Shown in pieces: positions 26,138 through 33,436 of a DNA stretch of 64,000 bases (positions are counted from its first letter, which is position 1; the number at the start of each line of letters is the position of its first letter). Position numbers and translations under genes: made by a program. The DNA lies in contig NZ_WSEL01000003.1 in the NCBI RefSeq assembly GCF_009758015.1, forward strand, positions 1,240,001 to 1,304,000, read 5' to 3'. Below the pieces are notes generated by a model. That model made no database searches. It worked only from the letters and a program-made list of their open reading frames with translations, and was not told the DNA's origin. The stretch is from Ramlibacter pinisoli (GTDB lineage: Bacteria > Pseudomonadota > Gammaproteobacteria > Burkholderiales > Burkholderiaceae_C).

Positions 26138-27565
26138 ATGGCCAAGGTCACCACCAGGTCGGGCGAGCAGGCGCGCGTCACGATCAGCGAGGACGCCCTC
26201 ACCGCCTTGCGGCAGGCCGTGCGTGGCCGTGTCGCCCTGCCCGGCTCCGAGGACTACGAGCAGGCCCGCACCATCTGGAACGGCATGATCGACCGCCACC
26301 CGGCCATCGTGGTGCGGTGTGCCGGCGCCGCCGACGTGCGGCACGCCATCCAGTTCGCGCGCGACAGCGACCTGGCCATCGCGGTGCGCGGCGGCGGCCA
26401 CAACATCGCCGGCGATGCGGTCGGCGAAGGCGGCCTGCAGATCGACCTGTCGCTGATGAAGTCGGTGCGCATCGATCCGGCCCGGCGCATCGCGCGGGTC
26501 GAGCCCGGCGCCACCCTGGGCGACTTCGACCGCGAGGCGCAGGCGTTCGGGCTGGCCACGCCACTGGGCATCAACTCGACCACCGGCGTCGCCGGGCTCA
26601 CGCTGGGCGGCGGCTTCGGCTGGCTGAGCCGCGCGCTGGGCCTGACGGTCGACAACCTGCTGTCGGCCGATGTCGTCACGGCCGCCGGTGACCTGGTCAC
26701 CGCCAGCGAGAGCGAGAACACCGACCTGTTCTGGGGCCTGCGCGGCGGTGGCGGCAACTTCGGCGTGGTCACCTCGTTCGAGTTCCAGCTGCACCCGGTC
26801 GGCCCCACGGTCCTGGCCGGCCTGGTCATCCACCCGCTCGACGCTGCCAGCGAGGTGCTGCGTTTCAAGCGCGAGTTCGTCACCAAGGTGCCCGACCAGT
26901 TCGTCTGCTGGTTCGTGCTGCGGCAGGCGCCGCCGCTGCCGTTCCTGCCGCCCGAGTGGCACGGCAAGGAGATCCTGGCGCTGGCCATCTGCTACCACGG
27001 CGACATCGCCGAAGGCGAACGCCTGGCCAAGCCGCTGCGCGAGTTCGGCCACCCGATCGCCGACATCGTGGGGCCGATGCCGTACACCGCCTGGCAGACC
27101 GTCCTCGATCCGCTGCTGACGCCCGGTGCGCGCAACTACTGGAAGTCGCACGACTTCGCCACCCTGTCCGACGGGCTGATCGACGTGCTGGTCGAGCATG
27201 CGCGCCGCATTCCCGACGGCCAGACCGAGATCGCCTGCGCCCAGCTCGGCGGCGCCGTGAGCCGCGTGCCGCGCAACGCCATGGCCTACAACCACCGTGA
27301 CGGCCAGTACGTGATGAACGTGCACGGCCGCTGGTCGGACGCGGCCAAGGACGACGCCTGCATCGGCTGGGCACGCGGCCTGTGGCAGGCGGCGGTGCCC
27401 TTCTCCACCGGCAGCGTGTACGTCAACTTCCTGACCCAGGAGGAAGCCGGCAACCGGGTGCGCGATGCCTACGGCGAGAACTACGAGCGGCTGGTGGCGC
27501 TGAAGAACAAGTACGACCCGAAGAACGTCTTCGGCGTCAACCGCAACATCCTGCCCACCGTGTGA
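26138..27565 (+). CDS. FAD-linked oxidase, berberine bridge enzyme-like
   Basis: 475 residues. N-terminal PCMH-type FAD domain: AVRGGGHNIAGDAVGEGG contains the His expected to hold FAD covalently, then GVAGLTLGGGFGWLSR and RGGGGNFGVVTSFEF. The C-terminal BBE motif is KYDPKNVFGVNRNI. The Cys of bicovalent enzymes is not present in the GGGFGWLSRALG loop, so flavin attachment is probably through His only. Family members oxidise sugars or alcohols. The next gene (VOC protein) starts inside its stop codon. CTCAGGAGAGCGG precedes the ATG. Confidence 0.9.
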   Translation: MAKVTTRSGEQARVTISEDALTALRQAVRGRVALPGSEDYEQARTIWNGMIDRHPAIVVRCAGAADVRHAIQFARDSDLAIAVRGGGHNIAGDAVGEGGLQIDLSLMKSVRIDPARRIARVEPGATLGDFDREAQAFGLATPLGINSTTGVAGLTLGGGFGWLSRALGLTVDNLLSADVVTAAGDLVTASESENTDLFWGLRGGGGNFGVVTSFEFQLHPVGPTVLAGLVIHPLDAASEVLRFKREFVTKVPDQFVCWFVLRQAPPLPFLPPEWHGKEILALAICYHGDIAEGERLAKPLREFGHPIADIVGPMPYTAWQTVLDPLLTPGARNYWKSHDFATLSDGLIDVLVEHARRIPDGQTEIACAQLGGAVSRVPRNAMAYNHRDGQYVMNVHGRWSDAAKDDACIGWARGLWQAAVPFSTGSVYVNFLTQEEAGNRVRDAYGENYERLVALKNKYDPKNVFGVNRNILPTV

Positions 27566-27960
27566 CTGCGGCCGCGAACGGGCGCGACGAGCGCCCGGCC
27601 ACGATCACGGCGATCAGCGCCGTGACGCTGGCCACGCACGACATGGCGCGCTCGGTGCGGTTCTACGAGGCCCTGGGCTTCGTGCTGCGCTACGGCGGCG
27701 CCTCCGCCGCGTTCACCAGCTTCAGCGCCGGCAATGCCTGCCTCAATGTCACCACCGAGGGCAGCGAGCGCGACTGGGCGTGGTGGGGCCGGGTGATCTT
27801 CTACGTGGCCGATGTCGACGCGCAGTACCGGCAGGCCCTGGCCGCAGGCCTGCAGCCGCAGGCGCCGCCGCGCGACGCCAGCTGGGGCGAGCGCTACTTC
27901 CACCTGACCGATCCCGACGGCCACGAGCTGAGTTTCGCCCGGCCGCTGGAGCGGCCCTAG
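27562..27960 (+). CDS. VOC superfamily (glyoxalase-like) protein
   Basis: 132 residues from GTG 27562, which overlaps the upstream stop (GTGA). The fold is evident from AVTLATHDMARSVRFYEALG, ACLNVTTEGSERDW, VIFYVADVDAQYRQALAAG and the closing FHLTDPDGHELSFARPL, where the final Glu is a usual metal ligand. An internal ATG at 27643 would cut the first strand, so GTG is preferred. Probably co-translated with the FAD oxidase. Substrate unknown. Confidence 0.8.
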   Translation: MTAAANGRDERPATITAISAVTLATHDMARSVRFYEALGFVLRYGGASAAFTSFSAGNACLNVTTEGSERDWAWWGRVIFYVADVDAQYRQALAAGLQPQAPPRDASWGERYFHLTDPDGHELSFARPLERP

Positions 27961-28343
27961 GCGTCGTGGATGCTGGAGTCGCGGTCGCGCACCAGGAACA
28001 CCATCACGCTGGCGGAGCCGTGGCCGGAACGGCCGCAGCCCGGGGCCGGCGTGGCCGCCGCGAGTGGTGCAGGCGGCCGCGCGTGCAGGTCGGCGGGCGC
28101 ATGGGCCGCGAGGCGCGCGGCCTGGGGGGCGCTGGGACGGGCCGGATGCCACCAGCCCAGGGGCGTGCGGAACAGGGCGAAAGCGCGGGAAAGGCTGGGG
28201 CCCGCGCTGCGCATGGCCGATGCGAACTCGATGCGGGTGCGCATGCCGGCCCGCAGGTCCCGCAGGTCGCGCCATCGCGACGTCGCGGACGCGAGTCTGA
28301 GTGCCAGCTCACTTCTGCCGTCGGTCGATTCCTGCTGCGACAT
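27957..28343 (-). CDS. Hypothetical protein, 128 residues
   Basis: Starts MSQQESTDGRSELALRLASA, with GTAGGAGATG as ribosome binding site, and holds an amphipathic part (RWRDLRDLRAGMRTRIEFAS) followed by an Ala/Pro/His-rich middle and a hydrophobic SVMVFLVRDRD end. It overlaps the VOC stop by 4 bp in convergent orientation. The ribosome binding site and N-terminal half look genuine; the low-complexity C-terminal half makes the full reading less certain. No family recognised. Confidence 0.4.
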   Translation of the reverse strand: MSQQESTDGRSELALRLASATSRWRDLRDLRAGMRTRIEFASAMRSAGPSLSRAFALFRTPLGWWHPARPSAPQAARLAAHAPADLHARPPAPLAAATPAPGCGRSGHGSASVMVFLVRDRDSSIHDA

Positions 28344-28456
28344 GGGAACATCTCCTACCTGCTGAGATTGCATTCCATGCCTCGGCCGGAGACCTGTCAA
28401 TCCCCAGAACACAGGAGGGCGCGCCATGGCGACGGCTTGCGCGGCGCTGCAACAAC

Positions 28457-28476
28457 TCCACAGATTCTGTGGATAA
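28457..28476. promoter_or_regulatory. Perfect inverted repeat containing a DnaA-box sequence
   Basis: TCCACAG-ATT-CTGTGGA (28457-28473) is a perfect inverted repeat, and its right arm continues into TGTGGATAA (28468-28476), identical to the consensus DnaA box read on the other strand. It lies in a 237-bp gap between a hypothetical gene and a DUF1801 gene. Only one full box is present, so this is not an origin; a regulatory site or chance are both possible. Confidence 0.35.
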
Positions 28477-28580
28477 CACCCCTGCCCCCCGACCGGCCAC
28501 CAGGCCGGCGCGCAAGGCTCCATGCGCCTTCGCAACGCATTGCCTAAAAAACGTGCAGCCGCCGGCCGACTTGCGAAGCG

Positions 28581-28994
28581 TCATTTCGACCGCCTGGTTC
28601 TTGCCTTCGTGCCGATGGCATTGAGCGCCACCGCCGCCCGCACCAGGGAGCGAAACGCGTCGGCGTCGACGTCCTGGCCCTCGCCGATGTCGAGCGCGCG
28701 CCGGGTGTTGCCATCGAGGCTGGCGTTGAACAGGCCGGTCGGGTCGTCCAGCGCCGCGCCCTTGGCGAAGGTCAGTTTCACCTTGGCCTTGTAGGTCTCG
28801 CCGGTGCACAGGATGCCGTCGTGCGACCAGACCGGGATGCCCCACTTCCACTCCTCCACCACGTCGGGGGCGGCTTCGTGGATGAGCGCGCGCATGCGGC
28901 CCAGGGTGTCGCCGCGCCAGTCGCCGAGTTCGGCGATGCGCTGGTCGATCAGTTCCGAGGGCGGGCGGCCGTCGGTCGGTCCCGAGCGATTCAT
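28581..28994 (-). CDS. DUF1801 domain protein
   Basis: 137 residues. DUF1801 features: SELIDQRIAELGDWRGDTLG, VVEEWKWGIPVWSHDGILC, and AKVKLTFAKGAALDDPTGLF. The YdhG-type fold is of unknown function. The start (MNRSGPTDG) is 5 bp after the stop of a Bug gene on the same strand, so they may be one transcript. The C-terminus is basic (KARTRRSK). Confidence 0.85.
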   Translation of the reverse strand: MNRSGPTDGRPPSELIDQRIAELGDWRGDTLGRMRALIHEAAPDVVEEWKWGIPVWSHDGILCTGETYKAKVKLTFAKGAALDDPTGLFNASLDGNTRRALDIGEGQDVDADAFRSLVRAAVALNAIGTKARTRRSK

Positions 28995-28999
28995 GCGCG

Positions 29000-29953
29000 C
29001 TACTCCGGCTTGAATCCCGATGCCTTGATCGGCGCTTCCCACTTCTTCAGGTGGGCAGCCTGCATTGCCGCCAGCTCCGCGCCCGGTGCGTAGCTGGGCA
29101 CCAGCCCGAAGCCGACGATCCTCTCCTGCACGTCCGGCAGGCGCAGCGCATCGGCCACCGCCTTCTCCAGCCGCGCCAGCGCGTCGGGCGCCAGGCCGGG
29201 CGGACCGTACAGGCCGAAGAAGGCGTCGGCCGTCACCGGAATGCCCGATTCGCGCAGGGTCGGCACGTCGGGCAGCGCCTTGTTGCGCTGCTCGCCGGTC
29301 ACGGCCAGGATGCGCACCTTGCCGGCCTTGTGGTGCTCGATGGTTTCCGAGGCGGTGTCCACCATCATCGGCACCTGGCCGCCGATCAGGTCCTGCGCGG
29401 CCGGCGCGCCGCCGCGGTAGGCCACGTGCAGCAGCGGCACGCCCGAGGCCTGCGAGATCAGCAGGCCGGCGAAGTGCGGCACGGTGCCGGCGCCCGAGGT
29501 GCCGTAGTTCGCCTTGCCGGGGTTGGCCTTCATCCAGGCCAGCACCGCCTTCAGGTCGCCGGCCGGCGCGGCCGGCCCCACCGTCACGGCGAAATCGAAC
29601 GTGCACACCCGCGCGACCGGCGTGAAGTCCCTGACCGGGTCGTAGCCGAGGTTCTGGTACAGCCACGGCTGGATGACGAGTGCGCCGCTGGGCGACAGCA
29701 CCAGGGTCTGGCCGTCGGGCGCGGCCTTCTTCGCCTCGCCCAGCGCGATGCGGCCGGCTGCCCCGGGCTTGTTGTCGACGATGACGTTCTGCCCCAGCGA
29801 CGCACGCATCCGGTCGGCCAGGAGGCGCGCGATGACGTCGGCCGAGCCGCCGGGCGGGAAGCCCACCAGGATGCGCACGGTGCGCTCCTGCGCGCGGGCG
29901 AACGGCACTGCGAGCGTGGCGGCGGCCAGCGTGGTGAAGTGGCGGCGGTGCAT
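29000..29953 (-). CDS. Bug family (TctC-like) periplasmic solute receptor
   Basis: 317 residues. Signal peptide MHRRHFTTLAAATLAVPFAR with cleavage near ARA-Q; RRHF gives a faint Tat resemblance. Family loops: ILVGFPPGGSADVIAR, VDNKPGAAGRIALGE, HVAYRGGAPAAQDLIGG. ACAAGGAGAGACC precedes the ATG. It lies 34 bp behind a HisC-like aminotransferase gene, an unusual partner for a Bug receptor. Confidence 0.88.
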   Translation of the reverse strand: MHRRHFTTLAAATLAVPFARAQERTVRILVGFPPGGSADVIARLLADRMRASLGQNVIVDNKPGAAGRIALGEAKKAAPDGQTLVLSPSGALVIQPWLYQNLGYDPVRDFTPVARVCTFDFAVTVGPAAPAGDLKAVLAWMKANPGKANYGTSGAGTVPHFAGLLISQASGVPLLHVAYRGGAPAAQDLIGGQVPMMVDTASETIEHHKAGKVRILAVTGEQRNKALPDVPTLRESGIPVTADAFFGLYGPPGLAPDALARLEKAVADALRLPDVQERIVGFGLVPSYAPGAELAAMQAAHLKKWEAPIKASGFKPE

Positions 29954-29987
29954 GGGCGGTCTCTCCTTGTCGCGGTCGTGGACGGTC

Positions 29988-31007
29988 TCAGGTGGTTGCG
30001 GCGGCGGCGCTGGACTGGAACGCACGCACCGCGTCGAGCACCCGCGTGTTCTGTTCCGGCAGGCCGACCGTGATGCGCAGCCAGCGCGGCAGGCCATAGG
30101 CGTCGAGCGTGGCCACCGCGATGCCTTGCGCCAGCAGCGCGCGGTGCAGGCCGGCGGCATCGCCCGCCTCCACCATCACGAAGTTGCCGGCCGAGGGCAG
30201 GCAGCGCAGCCCCAGCGCCTGCAGGCCCTGCCCCAGTTGCTCGCGCCCCGCGAGGTTGAGGGCATGGCTGCGCGCCTGGAAGGCGTCGTCGGCCAGGGCG
30301 GCGGCCGCGGCCGCCAGTGCCGGCCCGGTGAGGTTGAAGCGCGGGCGCACCGGCTCGAAGCGGGCGGCCAGGGCCGGCTGCGCGATGCCGTAGCCCACCC
30401 GCAGCCCGGCCAGCCCATAGGCCTTGGAGAAGGTGCGGGCGACCACCAGGTTGGGCAGCTGCCGCACCCAGCCGACGGCGTCGTAGCGCTGCGCCGGCGT
30501 GAGGTACTCGGTGTAGGCCTCGTCGAGCAGCACCGTCACCTGCGCCGGCACCGCACGCAGGAACGCCTGCAGTTCGTCGCCGGCCAGGAAGGTGCCGGTG
30601 GGATTGTTCGGGTTGGCGATGAACACCAGCCGCGTGCCGGCGTCGATGGCCTGCGCCATGGCGGCCAGGTCGTGGCCGAAGTCGCGCGCCGGCACCACCG
30701 TGTGCACGGCGTGGGCCAGGCGGGCGGCCTGCCCGTAGACGAGGAAGCCGTACTGCGAGGAGACGATGCCTTCGCCCGGCCGCACCAGGGCCTGGGCGGC
30801 CATGGTGAGGATCTCGCACGAGCCGCTGCCCAGCACGATGCCCTCGGGTGCCACGCCGAGCCGGGCGGACAGGGCGGCCTTGAGCTGCACGCCGCTGCCG
30901 TCGGGATAGCGGCCCGCGTCCGCCAGCGCCTGCTGCGCCGCCGTCTGCGCGCCGTGCGGCATGCCGAGCGGGTTCTCGTTGGCGGCCAGGTGCAGCATGG
31001 ACGGCAT
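29988..31007 (-). CDS. HisC-like class II aminotransferase
   Basis: 339 residues from MPSMLHLAANENPLGMP, slightly shorter at the N-terminus than histidinol-phosphate aminotransferases. Fold type I PLP motifs: SGSCEILTMAAQAL, FIANPNNPTGTFL (Asn for the PLP ring), LLDEAYTEYL (Asp and Tyr), the PLP Lys in ARTFSKAYGLAGLRVGYG, and the C-terminal Arg in LRITVGLPEQN. No other his genes are present, and it is followed by a Bug receptor, so it may be a paralogue acting on an amino acid or phosphonate-like compound rather than the biosynthetic enzyme. Confidence 0.85.
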   Translation of the reverse strand: MPSMLHLAANENPLGMPHGAQTAAQQALADAGRYPDGSGVQLKAALSARLGVAPEGIVLGSGSCEILTMAAQALVRPGEGIVSSQYGFLVYGQAARLAHAVHTVVPARDFGHDLAAMAQAIDAGTRLVFIANPNNPTGTFLAGDELQAFLRAVPAQVTVLLDEAYTEYLTPAQRYDAVGWVRQLPNLVVARTFSKAYGLAGLRVGYGIAQPALAARFEPVRPRFNLTGPALAAAAAALADDAFQARSHALNLAGREQLGQGLQALGLRCLPSAGNFVMVEAGDAAGLHRALLAQGIAVATLDAYGLPRWLRITVGLPEQNTRVLDAVRAFQSSAAAATT

Positions 31008-31104
31008 GCTAGCCGCGGGGCCCCGGCCGGGGATCAGGGGCGACCCTGTACGGTCCGGCTCAGGACAGTTCCCTTCTTGCATGCATCGTGCCAGCATGCC
31101 GGGC

Positions 31105-31896
31105 ATGCGACGCCTCCAGCACTGCCTTGCCGCCCTCCTCTTTCTCGTGTGCAGCGCCGCCCTGGCGCAGGACCCGGCCCGGGTGGTGGACATCCCGACG
31201 CGGCCCGGCGTCACCCAGCGGCTGCTGGTGCTCGCGCCCGCAGCGCCGACCAAGGCCGCGGTCATCCTGCTCCCGGGCGGCCAGGGCGGGCTGCAGATCT
31301 TCCCGAACGGGTCGATGAACCGGGGCGACGGCAACTTCCTGGTCCGCTCGCGCCAGCACTTCGCCGCGCAGGGCCTGTTCGTGGTGGTCGCCGATGCGCC
31401 GTCCGACCGGCAGTCGCCGCCCTACCTCGCGGGTTTCCGCCAGACGCCCGAGCACGCCGCCGACCTGAAGGCCGTGATCGCGTGGACGCGCGAGACCGCG
31501 AAGGTGCCCGTGTGGCTGGTGGGCACCAGCCGCGGCACGCAATCGGCCGGCTACCTGGCCACCGAGGTGAGCGGCCCCGAGGGCCCCGACGGCCTCGTGT
31601 TCACCTCGACCATCCTCACCGACCCGCGCGGCCGCGCCGTCCCGGCCATGCCGCTGGAGCGCATCCGCATCCCGGTGCTGGTGGTGCACCACGAACAGGA
31701 CGGCTGTTCGCTCTGCCCCTATCCGCTGGCGGCCACGCTGGTGGACAAGCTGGTCCATGCACCGCGCAAGCAGCTGCTGTCGATCAGCGGCGGCAGCTCG
31801 CGCGGGGACCCCTGCGAGGCCTTCGCGTACCACGGCTTCAACGGCATGGAAGCGGAGGTCGTGAACCGGGTGGCGGCCTGGATGGCCGGCAACTGA
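31105..31896 (+). CDS. Secreted alpha/beta hydrolase-like protein
   Basis: About 263 residues. Signal peptide MRRLQHCLAALLFLVCSAAL ending at LAQ; ATGs at 31081 and 31096 are alternative starts. The nucleophile elbow is VGTSRGTQSAGYL (Ser in GTSRG), the oxyanion region AVILLPGGQGGLQ, and a late His in FAYHGFNGMEAEV. Two Cys (GCSLCPYP) and one more (DPCEAF) could form a disulfide outside the cytoplasm. Substrate unknown; dienelactone hydrolase-like or esterase. Confidence 0.78.
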   Translation: MRRLQHCLAALLFLVCSAALAQDPARVVDIPTRPGVTQRLLVLAPAAPTKAAVILLPGGQGGLQIFPNGSMNRGDGNFLVRSRQHFAAQGLFVVVADAPSDRQSPPYLAGFRQTPEHAADLKAVIAWTRETAKVPVWLVGTSRGTQSAGYLATEVSGPEGPDGLVFTSTILTDPRGRAVPAMPLERIRIPVLVVHHEQDGCSLCPYPLAATLVDKLVHAPRKQLLSISGGSSRGDPCEAFAYHGFNGMEAEVVNRVAAWMAGN

Positions 31897-31993
31897 TCGG
31901 GTTTACCCTGATCCCAAGCCGTCGAATCGGAGCATCCTCGCTCGTCATGGGAATGCCAGCAGTTCCCTCCCACCCACCACGAAAGGCGCCCCC

Positions 31994-32440
31994 ATGCCCA
32001 CCGGAACCGTCCGACTCCACCGCGTCCTGCGCGCACCCGCCGAGCGCGTCTACAAGGCCTTCCTCGACCCCGCGGCCATGGCCAAGTGGCTGCCGCCCTA
32101 CGGCTACACCTGCACCGTCGAGCACATGGACCCCAAGGTGGGCGGCAGCTTCCGGATGAAGTTCAGCCACTTCAAGAGCGGCAACGGCCACGCCTTCGGC
32201 GGCCGCTACCTCGACCTGGTGCCGGGGCAGCGCATCCAGTACACCGACACCTTCGACGACCCCAACATGCCGGGCGAGATGACGACCACCGTCACGCTCA
32301 AGACCGTGTCCTGCGGCACCGACCTGGACGTGGTACAGGAAGGCATCCCGGCCATGATCCCGGTCGAGATGTGCTACCTCGGCTGGCAGGAATCGCTGCT
32401 GCAGCTGGCCACCCTGGTCGAGCCCGACCTGCCCGGCTGA
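31994..32440 (+). CDS. SRPBCC/AHSA1-like domain protein
   Basis: 148 residues. Typical AHSA1 features: RVLRAPAERVYKAFLDPAAM with AKWLPPYGYTC, GGSFRMKFSHF, and the helical end MCYLGWQESLLQLATLVE. Likely binds a hydrophobic ligand; function unknown. First of three small plus-strand genes (SRPBCC, DUF4345, DUF2784) with 27- and 60-bp gaps. Confidence 0.85.
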   Translation: MPTGTVRLHRVLRAPAERVYKAFLDPAAMAKWLPPYGYTCTVEHMDPKVGGSFRMKFSHFKSGNGHAFGGRYLDLVPGQRIQYTDTFDDPNMPGEMTTTVTLKTVSCGTDLDVVQEGIPAMIPVEMCYLGWQESLLQLATLVEPDLPG

Positions 32441-32467
32441 CCTTTCCCGGCCCCACAGGAGAACGCC

Positions 32468-32881
32468 ATGCCCACGCCCTCGCCGATGCCCGCCAGCCAG
32501 CGGGTGGTCCAGGTCTGCCTGTTCCTCGTCGCCGCCATCGCGCTGGTCGGCGGCACGGTGCAGATGGTGCTCGGGCAACCGGACACCACGCCGCGGCTGG
32601 ACAACGTGCACCGCTTCATGGCCGGCGTCTATTTCTCCACCGGCGTCATCAGTGCCTGGGCCGCCGCCACCATCCGGCAACAGGGCACGCTGGTGTACCT
32701 GCTGGCGCTGGGCGTGCTGTGCGCTGGCCTGGGCCGGCTGCTCTCGATCAGCCAGGTCGGCCTGCCGGAGCCGGCCGCCGTGTGGCTCGGCTACCTGGTG
32801 CCCGAGCTGCTGCTGCCCTTCGTCATCGCGATCGCGCACACGGCCACCGGCCGCCGCGCGGCGCCGGCGCTGGCGGCCTGA
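32468..32881 (+). CDS. DUF4345-like membrane protein
   Basis: 137 residues with four predicted membrane helices (VCLFLVAAIALVGGTVQMVL, MAGVYFSTGVISAWAA, LVYLLALGVLCAGLG, WLGYLVPELLLPFVIAIA). The HRFMAGVYFSTG and GRLLSI motifs fit the DUF4345 family. CACAGGAGAACGCC precedes the ATG. Function unknown. Confidence 0.8.
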   Translation: MPTPSPMPASQRVVQVCLFLVAAIALVGGTVQMVLGQPDTTPRLDNVHRFMAGVYFSTGVISAWAAATIRQQGTLVYLLALGVLCAGLGRLLSISQVGLPEPAAVWLGYLVPELLLPFVIAIAHTATGRRAAPALAA

Positions 32882-32941
32882 GGCCGCGGCCGGCCGGTCG
32901 CGCCGCCGTCGCACCGACACCACCCTCGCGGGGCGATCGCC

Positions 32942-33436
32942 ATGCCCTTCGCCTGGCCCTACCAGCTGCTGGCGGACGCGGTGCTGGTCGCGCACCTCGC
33001 CGTGGTGCTGTTCGTCGTCGCCGGCCTGGTCCTGGTCGTGCTCGGCAACCGGCGCCACTGGCCGTGGGTGAATGCACCCGCGTTCCGGCTCGCCCACCTG
33101 GCCACCATCGCCGTGGTGGTCGCCGAGGCCTGGCTGGGGCTGGTGTGCCCGCTCACCACGCTGGAGGCGTGGCTGCGGTCGCGGGCCGGTGCGCCCGTCG
33201 ACGACAGCCGCGTCCTGGAGCACTGGCTGCAGGCCCTGCTGTTCTGGGACGGACCACCCTGGGTCTTCACGGCCGGCTACACGCTGTTCGGCCTGGCCGT
33301 CGTGGCCAGCTGGTGGCGTTGGCCGCCGCGCCGGCGGCGCGCCGACCCTAGCCCTGCAGCGACACCGCCAGCAGCCGGCCCGACGAGGGCGCGGTCGCCA
33401 GCACGTCCAGCGCCACCGGCTGGCGGGCAGTGGTGA
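32942..33436 (+). CDS. DUF2784 membrane protein with low-complexity tail
   Basis: 164 residues. Membrane helices at LVAHLAVVLFVVAGLVLVVL, LATIAVVVAEAWLGLVCPLT and WVFTAGYTLFGLAVVASW. DUF2784 signatures include the CPLTTLEAWLR motif and the terminal WWRWPP. The last 30 residues are Pro/Ala/Arg-rich and overlap, in antisense, the end of the IclR-SMP-30 gene by 89 bp; the family usually ends at about residue 130, so the tail may be read-through into the neighbouring gene. Confidence 0.8.
   Translation: MPFAWPYQLLADAVLVAHLAVVLFVVAGLVLVVLGNRRHWPWVNAPAFRLAHLATIAVVVAEAWLGLVCPLTTLEAWLRSRAGAPVDDSRVLEHWLQALLFWDGPPWVFTAGYTLFGLAVVASWWRWPPRRRRADPSPAATPPAAGPTRARSPARPAPPAGGQW

Noticed and set aside
28457..28476. 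Replication origin suggested by a DnaA box
   Set aside because: Only one consensus box, no AT-rich unwinding region, and no dnaA, dnaN or parAB genes nearby.
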